Of a DNA stretch of 64,000 nt, positions 30,047-42,042 are shown piece after piece. Position 1 is the stretch's first letter. Each line of letters begins with the position of its first letter. The notes under the pieces were generated by a model. The model saw nothing but the letters and a program-made list of their open reading frames with translations. It did no database searches and was not told the origin of the DNA. The translations under genes were made by a program, and so were the position numbers. The stretch comes from Vicia villosa (lineage: Eukaryota; Streptophyta; Magnoliopsida; Fabales; Fabaceae): assembly GCF_029867415.1 (NCBI RefSeq), contig NW_026705404.1:186001-250000 (forward strand). Reading direction: 5' to 3'.

Positions 30047-31585
30047 GGCAAAGGGCTCAGAGTAGTTTGAGAGAGTGAGCTTGCTTAGTGAAGTAAGTTT
30101 GATTTCTTAAGCATGAAGAAATTTCAAAGAATATCAAGATGTGATCATTGCATTTTCGAGCTAGCTCCCTATCCCTTGATCTCTTGTGATCTTAGGGAAC
30201 ATTTCTGATGCAGAGTGTGATCTAATTGGTTGGTGAGAAGATTCCTTTGGTGATTCATCCATTTGCCATAAATTCCCAAATGTAATCATTACATAATCAC
30301 ATGTTCTTGTTTTTGGGAATATTATCCAATCCTCATGCCATGGTGAAAATGAATGCATGGTATGTTTACAGATGCATCATGGGTCGTGTAGCATCCATTA
30401 GTGAAGCCATATGCACAAAATTGCAAAGTTTCAAATTGTACATGACCTATAATTTTACTTCATGAGGCCAACTTTGAACAAGCATAACTCCTAGCTCAAA
30501 ATGAATTTGGAGAAGGTTGAGCATAATTTGGAAAGCCCTAATCATCTACTTCAATTCACTAGTTTGGAGTTTCTTCAAAATCATTTGGGAAAATTATGAA
30601 AAATGGGCCTAAAGTTGGAAGAAAACTAGGTTTAAAACACTTAGAATTTTTTCTAAGTTTTTATGACCTAAAACTTCAAAAATCCCAAATCTCTTAAATG
30701 ATCGACTTCTTGAAAAAATTTGCATTGTAAGATGTTGTTTTATTTTGCAAGATCTACAACTTTCATTTTGGGAGTTTTTTGAGTGTGTAAGCAAAATTTT
30801 GAGTTCCCAAAATACCCTTAAAACCCTAATTCTTGACTTTTTGATCCATGGTGAATTTTCCTGAATTTCTTTTGCTAAATGACTTTAATAATCATGTATT
30901 GATGATATTGGTCCTTAAAAGTCATGGTTTGACCAAAAACCTTAAAAGTCAAAGGTGATTTTGTATAGTTGACTTTTTCCAAATGAAGTGAAATCTTGGA
31001 CTTCTGTGATGAATCAAACTCTCCTCCTCAAATGAGTGATGTGAATGGATTATATTGAGGTAATAGAAGTTCTTGAGTCATGCTTTGAGTTTTGGATCCA
31101 TGTCCTAATTAAAAGTCAACTTTCTTGGTGAATTAGGTCAAAAACCCTAATTGTCGACCAGATGAAATTGATGACTGTAGACCTTGAATTGAAGTGTAAT
31201 GCTTTATGGAGTTTGTCATATGGATTATTTGAAGATGATTGAAGCCTTTGAGTGATGTCCTGGGGCTTTCCAGGGTTTCCCAAATGTGGTCCCTGATTAT
31301 AGTCCTTAATAGGCTCAAAACCCTAGATTGGTGAATTAAGTAAACCTGAGCCCAGATGATTGGTGTCCAGTCAATCATAGGTGAATAGAATGAAGCTTTC
31401 TGAGTCCTATGATGGTATTAGAGACTAATCCTTTTATTTATTGATTCTTTGCCTGAGCTCTTTTGTCCTTGGACATCCTCGATTATGTGCCAGATGAATA
31501 GCTGGCTACTCTGGGTATCTGTTTTGAATTTGATGAAAAGTCTGGAGATGTGACATCTCAGGGGGGGTCAAATTAGGGTATGACA

Positions 31586-31609
31586 GATGCCCCTATTTAA
31601 GTTTCTTTC
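31586..31609 (-). other. Ogre polypurine tract
   Basis: GAAAGAAACTTAAATAGGGG followed by CATC abuts the 3' LTR start on the minus strand and matches the plus-strand element's tract at 2402-2420. Confidence 0.8.
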
Positions 31610-34003
31610 ATTCAGAGGGAGAAAGATTGATATCTTGATCTCTTCTGAGTGAAAGATACTTAAATACCAAAGAATGCCCGAATTTTGGGCGCTCCTGAGA
31701 TTTTGTAGTGACGATAAAATCCTTGCATGACTTGATCCCGTTGTCGCACTTGGCGGGGGATGAGGTGACAAATTCCTGTAGAAATACGTTATGTGGATTC
31801 TGGTGTATGGATGGCAATGTAGAATGCGCAATCCACCTTCTTTAACTAAGTGTGGATACTTAGAAAAAAGGTAAGCAACCTCCCCTCGTTTCAGATGTCT
31901 GTATCTCGAAACTGGTCTCATTTCTGATAACCTCCCCTCGATCTGGATATCTAATCATGGAACTGGTCTCAGTTATAATGATGTAAACAACCTCCCCTCG
32001 TTTCGGATGTCCGTATCTCGAAACTGGTCTCAGTTGTAATAACCTCCCCTCGATCCGGATATCTAATCGCGGAACTGGTTTCAGTTATAATGATGTAAAC
32101 AACCTCCCCTCGTTTCGGATGTCCGTATCTCGAAACTGGTCTCAGTTGTGATAACCTCCCCTCGATCCGGATGTCTAATCGTGGAACTGGTCTCAGTTAT
32201 AATAATGTAAACAACCTCCCCTCGTTTCGGATGTCCGTATCTTGAAACTGGTCTCAGTTATGATAACCTCCCCTCGATCCGGATGTCTAATCGCGGAACT
32301 GGTCTCAGTTATAATGATGTAAACAACCTCCCCTCGTTTCGGATGTCCGTATCTCGAAACTGGTCTCAGTTGTGTTAACCTCCCCTCGATCTGGATGTCT
32401 AATCGTGGAACTGGTCTCAGTTATAATGATGTAAACAACCTCCCCTCGTTTCGGATGTCCGTATCTCGAAACTGGTCTCATTTGTGATAACCTCCCCTCG
32501 ATACAGATGTCTAGTCGTGGAACTGGTCTCAGTTATAATGATGTAAACAACCTCCCCTCGTTTCGGATGTCCGTATCTCGAAACTAGTCTTAGTTGTAAT
32601 TTGGACAATATCTCAGATAAAGAGAAAATTTCCAAAGGTTCGTTCCCTCATCAAATCTCTCATTAGTACTTGTTGGAGAGATGTCCCTTAATGGTAACTA
32701 AAAAACTTCATCATGCTTTCTTTCAACTCGGCACCTTCGAAGGAATATCATACGATCTTGCGTCCTTTTGAGGGGCTAATGACTTCGCTTGAAAGTGGAT
32801 GAACTGTTTTGCGAAGGAGGACCATCATTGGTCGATCCGCTGGGGGGATAACAAATTGTTTTCTGGGATGAAAACTGTCGTTCATCAACTTATGCTGAGG
32901 AATCTGAACTATCTTCTTGACGAAAACTGTCATTCACTGACTCCACTGGGGATTTGTTAAAACATTTTCCAGGAAGAGAACTTGTCATTCGTCAATTCTA
33001 CCGGGGAATCGGAACTATTTGGAAAAGAACACCGCTCGCCGATTCTGTGAGGAATTCCAATGCGAAACAAACTATCTTATTTGAAGAAGATTGCCGAGTG
33101 TCGCTCTGCAGGAGAACTTCAGTTGGGGAATTCCAAAAGTGAACAAACTATCTTTTTTTTGAAGAAGATATCTATTGTCGACTTTGCTTGGGAGTGAACA
33201 AACTATCTCTTTGAGGGAGATTACCATTTGATGACTTGCTGGGGATTTCTCAAAGTAAACAAACTATCTTCCTCCGGAAGACCAACATTTGTCAACTTCT
33301 TTGGGAAATTCGGGGGTATGAACTTTCTTTCTTAAAAAGAAAAACCCTTTCACAACTTTGCAGGGGAAGCTTGAGTACATGCCCAAGTGACTCGGGCACT
33401 AACATGATCAGAGCCTAACTAGACTATGCTAATTATGCTATTATGATGTGCGAAGTATGCATGAATATTATGATGATTATAAAATGTAAAGTGAATGTGA
33501 ATAGAATTGTTACGGATGTGAAATCCTGGGAAACGACTTGAATCTTTGTTGATCAGAAGATGTCTACTTCTTGCAATTTGCACTTTATTGGGGATAACTG
33601 GCTACCAGTTCCCCGCTGTTTGACATGAATTGGAGTGACGATCCGTCATCGGGAGATGTTCGCAAAGCGATCTCATGGGGAAATTTATTCCCGGAGTCTC
33701 AACCGTTCTTGGAGCAACTGTTTGCATTCTTCCTATTGTATGTAAACCGTAGAAAGGATATTTTATGAAAACATTTTGTTTCAAGAAAATGACTGTTTAA
33801 ACTTAAAACACATTTTAAGAAACTGAATAAGACTCGATTTGCAAAGAAAAGGCACAAGGCTTAAATTATTATTTATGGAATGGTAATCAGCCAAATTCTT
33901 GATTCCATGGAGTATCTACACAGTTGGAAATTGGTAATTTTCGGGAAAAGGGCTACGATGAAATGTGACGACCGTTATCTTTCCCTACCACTCCGAGTTG
34001 CGC
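31610..34003 (-). other. Ogre 3' untranslated region, distal part
   Basis: There is no supported gene. It contains the 112-bp array, a degenerate block with AACAAACTATCTT repeats (about 33080-33290) and, near 33880-33960, the stretch shared with 640-780 of the plus-strand element. It continues at 37948 after the nested solo LTR. Confidence 0.7.
31876..32605 (-). repeat. 112-bp tandem array in the Ogre 3' UTR
   Basis: AACCTCCCCTCGTTTCGGAT starts recur at 31989, 32101, 32213, 32325, 32437 and 32549, exactly 112 bp apart, with an earlier diverged unit at about 31878. Each unit is two related halves of ~56 bp (CGTTTCGGATGTCCGTATCT and CGATCCGGATGTCTAATCG). Such arrays are the known seeds of satellite DNA in Ogre elements. 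Confidence 0.92.
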
Positions 34004-34008
34004 TGTAT

Positions 34009-37000
34009 TGTCGCACCCTCGCGAAAAAAAACGCATACGCCAACCAACTGGCTCGAAAAAAAGAAAACAGAGTCACCACCGAACTTTATTTATCTCCTAA
34101 GAGAAGGGAAAATATCGAGAAAACCCGGAAGACGGAAATGGATAAGAAAAAGGTCTTACGACTAGAGATCGGGTAAGGAAGTCGGTTACGCAAGGGGAAG
34201 GTACTAGCACCCCTCACGTCTATGGTACTCCACAGGATCCACTTATGCTTGCTTCTAATCTAAGGGTGTGTTATCTAATGCTAAAACTAAAGGAATATGA
34301 AAAAGAAAGGAGAGAAAATGCGGGGAAAAGAAAGAAATATTTACAAAATTGTGCTCGTTCAAGCCCCGCGACTTGATGCCTACGTATCCATTTCAGGAAT
34401 CAGAGCGCTGTAGTTCGGCTTAATATTTTTAGTATGTTTTGGTGTTTTTTAGTGGACGAAGTTACATTCGCATTCTAGCGTTAGGATAGCAGCTCGTTGA
34501 GTGGAGTCTTAGGCGTTACCTGTTTGCGATCAAATGGAAGCAACATGTCCGTTAAGAAAGCCCTGAAGGCGAGAGAGAAAAGAAATGATTGGTTGGTGTT
34601 TTTCAATGTGAATAATGGTGAATTAAATCCCAATGCAGGGATACCCACCCTTCTCCACTTTTTAAGTGTCTGATATTTATTAAGTGATTTCAGTGTTTTT
34701 TATGTTAGGTATTTTTTAAGGGGGAATGTGGATAGTTGTGAATTAACTCCCAATGCAAGGATACTCACACTTTCTCCACTTATTAATCTTCATTAGGTAT
34801 TTTAAAGGTTGAAAAAGAAAAAGAAGACTAATTAAAAATGAGAATTCTAACTTAATGTCTACCTAATAAAAAGATTAAACTAATTTTTTTGAGATTTTGA
34901 AATATGAAAAGAGAAAATAAAGTAAATCTACTTAAATAACATGTTTTTGTATTTTTAATAAAGTCTAATTAAAATAAATATATTTTTGGGTTTTTATGAT
35001 CAAAAGAAATTAACACAAATATTAAAGTAAAATTACAAGAGAAACAATTAAAAGAAAATAGTGAAGTAAATGTAAATGGGCTAAAAAAAGTAAAATAGGG
35101 GTGTGAACACAAAGATAGGCGCTGGGCCCAAAGCAGGCTAGTCCAAGAACAAAATATATTAAACTCAGGAGGGGTGTGGTCGGTGATATAGTGGTGTCAA
35201 AATGCAACCATGCAGTAGCATAGAAAAGATTGGCTCAAATCTTGGCCCAAAGAAATATGAAGGTTCAGCCAGGAGAGTATGTGGAATCGGGTGAGGGTAT
35301 ATAACATGGAAATAGATTGGGCTCAGTTAGCATAAACCAAAGATGGAAAATTTCAAACAAAAACCCTAAGCTATCAATGTGTTGTCCGCCCCTCTCATGT
35401 AAACGGTCCACTCTAGGGGTGATCAAAACCAAACCAACCCAATAGAAAACCGCAAACCAAACCAAACCAAACCGAAACCGCAAAAAACCGCATTTGGTTC
35501 AGATTAGTTTGGGTCAGTTTTTACAAAACCGCACGGTTCGGTTCGGTTTGCGGTTTGTATTTTGTAAACCGAACCAAACCGAATCAAACCGCACTATGTT
35601 ACAACCTAAATTTTACTAACTCACATCCAACCCAAACTTAAACTTATTATACATTAGCATTATGATTACGAACAATTTTCTCATCCTTACACGTATAATT
35701 TCAGTCCCGATCTTCTAAAATCTCTAATAACATTATCGCACCTTCTTTGCTACATACATCTTCCCTCTTCTTCTATAATCTCTACTCTCTTATATTCTTT
35801 CTTTTTCATCTTCTCATTTTTATGTAAATGTTCCGTATTTCAGTTTCGTTTTTATCGCATATCTTCTTCTCTAATCTCTCAACACTTTTTTTCTTTTTCA
35901 CTTTCACTAATCTTTCGTCTCTTATATTTTTTTGTTTCGTTATAATAATTTTTATATTGTTTTATGCTATTATTTTATGTTTAATATTCCACTTTTGTCT
36001 AATTTAATTTTTACATATTAAATGGAAAATTGTTGTCAAAATATGACGAGTTTTGTTGTTATTTGATAGTGTATGAATGTATAAATACAAAATTATGTTA
36101 TCATCTATATGTGTATGTATGGCTCAATAAAATATTTGTAAAAAACCGAACCAACCGAACCGAACCAAACCGCATTAGTTTGGTTTGGTTTGGTTCGGAT
36201 TTTTTTTAAAAGCCAACCGAACCAAACCAAACCGCACTATTTTTTCTCTTGCGGTTCGGATGATTTTTTTTCGTCAAAACCGCCCAAACCGCACCGCGAG
36301 CACCCCTAGTCCACTCTCGGTTTCCTATTATCTCACGCTCTCAAAAACTCACTCCCCTGTTTCTTAACTTTCATTCTCAGAAATTTCCTAAACACAACAT
36401 GATTCTCCTACCTCTCTTAACAAATCCAAGAATAATAACCACAAAATATCTCAAGAATAATCAAACAGCAACAATAAATTCAATCAAGAGTTCAGAAATA
36501 CACAAATGAAGATAATAAACACATGGAGTTTAAGAGTACCGAATCTGAGTTCCTCTCTTGCTTGAAATCAACTCTGAGTTGCGATTGCTGTGATTACGAA
36601 ACGTTTGAGGTGCTGAGGACTGTTTCTTATCGCTACTGGTAAAGGTGTTGCGCAAATATCCAAGGGAACGGTGGTCCTCGGTCCGAGTGAGGAGGAGGCT
36701 GAATCTACGTGTCGTAGCTTTGTGTCGTCGGACTGAATCTACAAGTAAGGTATGGACGTGTGTTTCGGTTGGTTGAATCGTTGAAAGCGGTTGCGTTGAT
36801 GCTGATGACGTTGAAGGAGATGGATAGGTGCGGTATGAGTTTTGCAGGCGGAAGTTTCTTGTTGTCACTGATGAGGATCGGTAAGGTCCATTTGTGAATG
36901 GTTTGTGAGCAGATGCGATGAAAAGAAACTTTGATGTTGTTTTGGTTATGTGAGAGATCTGCTGAAAGTGTGATATGGTTTATTTGAAGGATTTCTGGAT

Positions 37001-37942
37001 CGATTGAGGTTGTTTGAATCAGTGATGCATCATATGCAAGTTAGTGCGGTTTTGAACAGAGGATAATGGATACGTAAGGTAATTTTTGGTAATCATGGTG
37101 AATCACAGGCTGCTTTTGAATGGTTAAGCAAAGTTTTTCATGTTTGGAGGAAGCTTTTGGGTAATATTTTTGCAGAGTTTCACTACAACTTTCTTCCTCC
37201 CTTTTTCAAGTGTGTGAGTATGGTCTTATATAGGCATAGGAGAATGAGGGCATTGTGGAGAATTCATGAGAGATTTGGATAAGAATGAAGGGAACAATTC
37301 CGCTTTTAGTACAAGTTTGTTGTAGTGGAATGGAATTTGCAGAGTAGTGGAATGGAGAGTGGAAGTAGTGCAAACCGTGTAGTATTTGCTGTGCAAGAAT
37401 TGGTTTGAATTTCTTGTCTTTTTATGGCTTTCTAGAAGATGATGGCAATTGTGATGAAAACTTGGTGAAAACGGGAATGCAATTGGATGACCCCCACATA
37501 AATTTTTTATGACTTAATAACATAAACATGGCTTGAAATGGCTTAATGAAATATGGACCAAAATCAAATGGACTTTGTAATTGGATGGAACTTGGACCTC
37601 ACTTTTTATGTTTGCACCACCGAACAAAAGGAAAAAAATAATATGATAGAAATAAAATGATCTTACTAATTCTAATTAAAAATTCAATTTAAACTAAATT
37701 GAATTAGAAATTAAAATCGTGCATGATTAGTAAAAACTAATAAATTGCAAAATGGATATGTACATGATTTTTTTAGTTTTTTTTTTGAATGAATGCAAAA
37801 TGCAACATGATGATACATATTTTTTCGACTTTTCTTGAATGAGATGCAAATGTGCTAATGTCCTAATGATATGATGTAAATGATATGCAAAACCTAAGCC
37901 AATTAAACTTAAAATTAGGAGGGCAAATTTTAGGTTACAACA
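34009..37942 (-). mobile_element. Solo LTR of a Tat/Ogre-type element, 3.9 kb, nested in the Ogre
   Basis: On the plus strand it runs TGTCGCACCCTC to GGTTACAACA with the duplication TGTAT at 34004-34008 and 37943-37947. The TGTCGCACCC end and the CGGTTACGCAAGGGGAAGG block resemble the U5 part of the Ogre LTR. A TATATAA promoter lies at about 37226-37232 on the minus strand. Without the hAT insertion it is about 3.0 kb. No second LTR or internal region is present. Confidence 0.9.
35414..36308. mobile_element. Non-autonomous hAT element, 895 bp
   Basis: It has short terminal inverted repeats, TAGGGGTG at the left and CACCCCTA at the right, and a perfect 8-bp duplication GTCCACTC (35406-35413 and 36309-36316). 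Both ends are packed with AACCGAACC/GGTTCGGTT-type subterminal repeats in both orientations, as hAT transposases need for binding. It encodes no protein. Confidence 0.92.
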
Positions 37943-37947
37943 TGTAT

Positions 37948-38096
37948 TCGTGCTTCGTAGAAGATGACCTACTGTTGATGAATACTCCGCTATGGATTTC
38001 GAATGATCAAGTTTGTCCTGAACACAGTTACTTGCCATATATCCCTAAATTTTGCGTAGACTACCCCTTTCGGGTTTTAAGTCTACCGGGATTGAT

Positions 38097-38128
<32 letters not shown>

Positions 38129-38252
38129 TATATTTTATGTCTCTAACTTTTGCCTGAATCGCCCTTTCGGGTTTTCGATTCACCGAGACGCTCTTTTTTG
38201 CCTAAGCCGCTCTTTGCGAGTTTTCAACTTAGCAAGCTGTTATTTTGTTTAT
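37948..38252 (-). other. Ogre 3' UTR, proximal part with stem-loop triplet
   Basis: Stem-loops on the minus strand lie at 38202-38232 (CTAAGT with GCTTAG), 38155-38182 (TGAATCG with CGATTCA) and 38056-38086 (GTAGACT with AGTCTAC). They share the AAAACCCGAAAGGG-type interior and the following AGGCAAAA. They are the counterparts of 333-478. A (TA)n run has grown between the second and third (about 38098-38131). Confidence 0.8.
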
Positions 38253-41200
38253 TTAGGCGAAGTATTTCTTGACTGCGTCGACGTTCACAGGACGGGTGAA
38301 TTATTCTCCATCCATAGTCGTGAGTATTAAGGCTCCTCCTGAGAAAGCTCTTTTGACCACGTATGGGCCATCATAATTGGGAGTCCATTTTCCTCTCAAA
38401 TCTGTGAGAAAAGATTGAATCTTTTTTAGTACAAGGTCGCCTTCTTTGATTGTGCAAGGTCGAACCTTTTTGTCAAAAGATTTCTTCATTCTTTGTTGAT
38501 ATAGCTGTCCGTGGCATAAAGCTGTCATGCGCTTTTCTTCGATTAAGTTCATCGAATCTGCTTTGACACCACTCGGCTTCTGTTAACTTTGCCTCCATCA
38601 AGACTCTCATTGATGGGATCTCAACCTCTATGGGTAGGACTTCCTCCATGCCATATACAAGGGAGAAAGGAGTTGCTCCAGTCGAAGAACGTACAGATGT
38701 ACGGTAATCATGAAGAGCAAACAGGAGCATTTCATGCCAATCTTTGTAAGTGATGACCGTTTTCTGAATGATTTTTTTGATGTTTTTGTTAGCTGCTTCT
38801 ACAGCTCCATTCATCTTTGGTCTGTAAGGAGATGAGTTGTGATGTTCAATCTTGAATTCTTCACAAAGCTCCTTCATCATTTTGTTATTCAAATTTGACC
38901 CATTGTCAGTGATTATCCTGCTAGGAACGCCGTAGCGACAGATGATGTGATTCTTGATAAACCGAACGACAACTTGTCTTGTGACGTTTGCATATGAAGC
39001 GACTTCAACCCACTTGGTGAAATAGTCTATGGCTACCAAGATGAAGCGATGTCCGTTGGATGCTTTCGGCTCGATCATTCCAATCATGTCGATTCCCCAC
39101 ATGGAGAAAGGCCAAGGGGAAGAGAGTATGTTAAGAAGAGATGGTGGCATGTGAATTCTATCGGCGTAGATTTGACATTTGTGACACCTCTTCGCGTACT
39201 GGTAGCAATCTAACTCCATCGTCAGCCAATAATACCCTGCTCTCAGTATTTTCCTTGTCATGGTGTGTCCATTGGTGTGAGTACCAAAGGAACCTTCATG
39301 TATTTCTCTCATGAGTGTTTCTGCTTCTTTTCTGTCAACGCATCTGAGCAGAACCATGTCAAAGTTTTTCTTGTACAGAACATCTTCATTCAGGAAGAAT
39401 CTGCCAGCTAACTTTCTCAAAGTCTTTCTATCTTTCTTTGATGCTCCAAGAGGGTACTCTTGTCTTTGAAGAAAGTTTTTGATGTCGTGATACCACGGTT
39501 TGTCGTTGATGACTGCTTCTACTGTGAAAACATGAGCGGGCCTATCTAGGCGCATAACATCGATCCGAGGAATGTCATTCCAATGATTTATCCTAATCAT
39601 GGAAGAGAGTGTGGCTAATGCATCAGCCGAGTTATTTTCTACACGAGGAATGTGATGAAAATCTACTCTGTCGAAGAATGGTAACAATCTTCTCACGTAG
39701 TCTTTGTAAGGGATTAGCCCAGGTTGGCGTGTTTCCCATTCTCGTTTGATTTGATTGATGACCAAAGCAGAATCTCCGTATACATCTAAGTGTTTGATTC
39801 TTAGATCCACGGCTTCTTCGAGACCCATGATGCAAGCTTCATATTCGGCCTCATTGTTTGTGCATTTGAAAGTTAATCTAGCGGTAAATGGAATATGGGT
39901 ACCTCGAGGAGTAACAATGATTGCCCCAATTCCTCGTCCATAAGCATTGACAGCTCCGTCAAAGATCAAGCCCTATTGGGATCCTATCTCAGGTCCTTCG
40001 TCTGGTAGTGGCTCGTCGTAATCTTTCATCTTGAGGTACATAACGTCCTCGTCCGAAAAGTCAAAACTAGTTGATTCATGACCATTGAGTGGATGGTGAG
40101 CCAGGTGCTCAGCTAGAATACTTCCTTTCACGGCTTTCTGTGCGTGATAATCAATGTCATATTCTGATAACAACATCTACCAATGGGCAATTCTCCCAGT
40201 TAAAGCAGGCTTCTCAAAGATGTACTTGATTGGATCCATCTTGGAAATCAAACAAGTAGTATGTCTAATCATGTATTGGCGGAGACGCTTGGCAGCCCAG
40301 GCCAAAGCACAACAGGTTTTCTCGAGCATGGAGTAGCGGGATTCACAATCGGTGAATTTCTTGCTCAGGTAGTAGATGGCATGCTCTTTTCTTTTTGTCT
40401 CGTCTTGCTGTCCAAGGACACATCCCATGGAGTCTTCTAAGACGATTAAGTACATTATCAAAGGTCTTCCTTCGACTGGAGGAGACAAGATGGGTGGTTC
40501 GAGCAGATATTCCTTAATGCTGCCGAACGCTTTCTGAAAATCGTCTGTCCAGACGCAACTTTGATTTTTCCGTAGAAGTTTGAAAATTGGAGCACAAGTT
40601 GCTGTCATGAGATATATGAATCTCGAAATGTAATTCAGACGTCCAAGAAATCCTCTAACTTGTTTCTCGGTTCTGGGTGAAGGCATTTCTTGAATTGCCT
40701 TGACTTTGTCTGGATCTACTTCAATTCCTCGTTTGCTGACAATAAAACCAAGGAGTTTTACTGAGTAGATACCAAAGGTACACTTGTTGGGATTCAGGCG
40801 AAGCTGAAACTTCCGTAAGCGTTGAAATAACTTTGTCAGATTCTGTATGTGATCTTCCTCATTTTCTAATTTGGCAATCATGTCATCCACATAGATTCCA
40901 CTTCCTTATGCATCATGTCGTGGAAAAGTGTAGTCATAGCTCTTTGATAAGTTGCCCCTGCGTTCTTTAGTCCAAAAGGCATAACGCGGTAGCAGAACGT
41001 CCCCTAAGGGGTGATGAAAGTTGTTTTCTCCATGTCTTCAGGTGCCATCTTGATTTGGTTGTATCCTGAAAATTCGTCCATGAATGAGAAAACTTTGGAT
41101 TTTGCTGTACTGTCAACCAACATGTCAATATGTGGTAAAGGAAAGTCATCCTTAGGGCTAGCTTTGTTCAAATCTCTGTAGTCGACGCACATGCGGACTT

Positions 41201-41712
41201 TTCCGTCTTTCTTAGGAACGAGAACAATGTTAGCTAACCACTGAGGGTATTCTGAAGTGACGAGGAAACCGGCGTTGATTTGCTTTTGAAATTCCTCTTT
41301 GATTTTCATGGCCATCTCCGGATGAGTTCTTCTCAATTTCTGCTTAACCGGAGGGCATTCTGGCTTCAATGGTAAATGATGTTCCACTATACTGGTATCC
41401 AACCCTGGCATATCCTGATAGGACCAAGCGAAGACATCTGAGAATTCTTTGAGCAGTTGTATCAAACTCTCTCTGATTTCTGAACTGAGCGAAACTCCAA
41501 TCTTAACCTCTTTTCTGTTTCCATCGGAACCAATGTTAATGATTTCTAGAGGCTCATTGTATGGCTGAATGGTCTCTTCCCTTTGTTGAAGTAACCGTGA
41601 AATTTCCTTTGATATTTCTTCGTCTTCTTCTTCCTCTGCCTCGAATACAGGAAACCCAAAGCTTGGAGAAGTCATACGGTCGTACGTTTCAACGGGGTGA
41701 TTTATGATTAAT
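38253..41712 (-). pseudogene. Ogre pol: RT, RNase H, second RNase H, integrase (broken)
   Basis: After the intron the frame starts at 41712. RT motifs are LVPKKDGKVRMCVDYRDLNK, FSFMDEFSGYNQI and YVDDMIAKL, with a one-base frameshift just before YVDD. RNase H follows (KAFGSIKEYLL, AIYYLSKKFTDCE). The second, archaeal-like RNase H typical of Tat elements is LIFDGAVNAYGRG with NNEAEYEACIMGLEEA and ALVINQIKREW. Integrase has a zinc domain (HEGSFGTH..CHKCQIYAD) and the catalytic triad in WGIDMIG, IITDNGSNL and GAVEAANKN. In-frame stops lie at 41004 (TAG), 40177 (TAG), 39973 (TAG) and 38301 (TAA), and a small deletion shifts the frame near 38550. All catalytic residues can still be read, but no functional product can be made. 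Confidence 0.92.
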
Positions 41713-42042
41713 CTGCATATGTGTGATGAATTTTATTTAGACAACGAGGGAAGACTCGGTGTATGCAGTTAATGGAATATTTTGATGTTTTTTAAGGGTG
41801 TTTTTTAGGATTACCAATTTCCGAAAAAAAGAAAAGGGAAAAACTAATGAAGGAACAAAATGACATTTTTTATTTATCGACAGTCATTTCTTGAAACAAA
41901 GACCCTATAAAACAAAACTCTATTGCTTTGGGCGGAGCAAAGAGGGACATTTTCCTAAGAAATAATAAAATGCAAAGCCCTATGAAACATCTCTTCACCC
42001 TGGGCTATGGTGAGAGGATAAAATAACGGTGAAAGTTCCTAC
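41713..42042 (-). other. Ogre intron between protease and RT
   Basis: A donor AA|GTAGGAAC and an acceptor ATATGCAG|A bound 330 bp on the minus strand. The interval is full of stops and AT-rich. Joining the exons keeps the frame (..VVRTP K LIINHPVE..). Ogre elements are known for a spliced intron at exactly this place, so the prediction rests on position, splice signals and frame. Confidence 0.75.

Larger units (their letters stand above)
23770..31585 (-). mobile_element. 3' LTR of the Ogre (with a nested solo LTR)
   Basis: On the plus strand it runs TGTGGTGTCG to GGGTATGACA. Without the 1.9-kb insertion it is about 5.92 kb, against 5.90 kb for the 5' LTR. It carries a (TA)n run, a 46-bp array, two tRNA-like modules and a TATA box. 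By eye the two LTRs differ at a few percent of positions plus small indels, such as a ~30-bp segment at about 30635-30665 that is absent near 53760. Confidence 0.93.

Noticed and set aside
31876..32605. CRISPR-like array
   Set aside because: The regular 112-bp units have no unique spacers and lie in a plant retrotransposon; it is a plain tandem repeat.
35414..36308. Helitron or pararetroviral fragment, because of AACC-rich ends
   Set aside because: Short inverted termini plus a perfect 8-bp duplication fit hAT; there are no Helitron ends and no coding.
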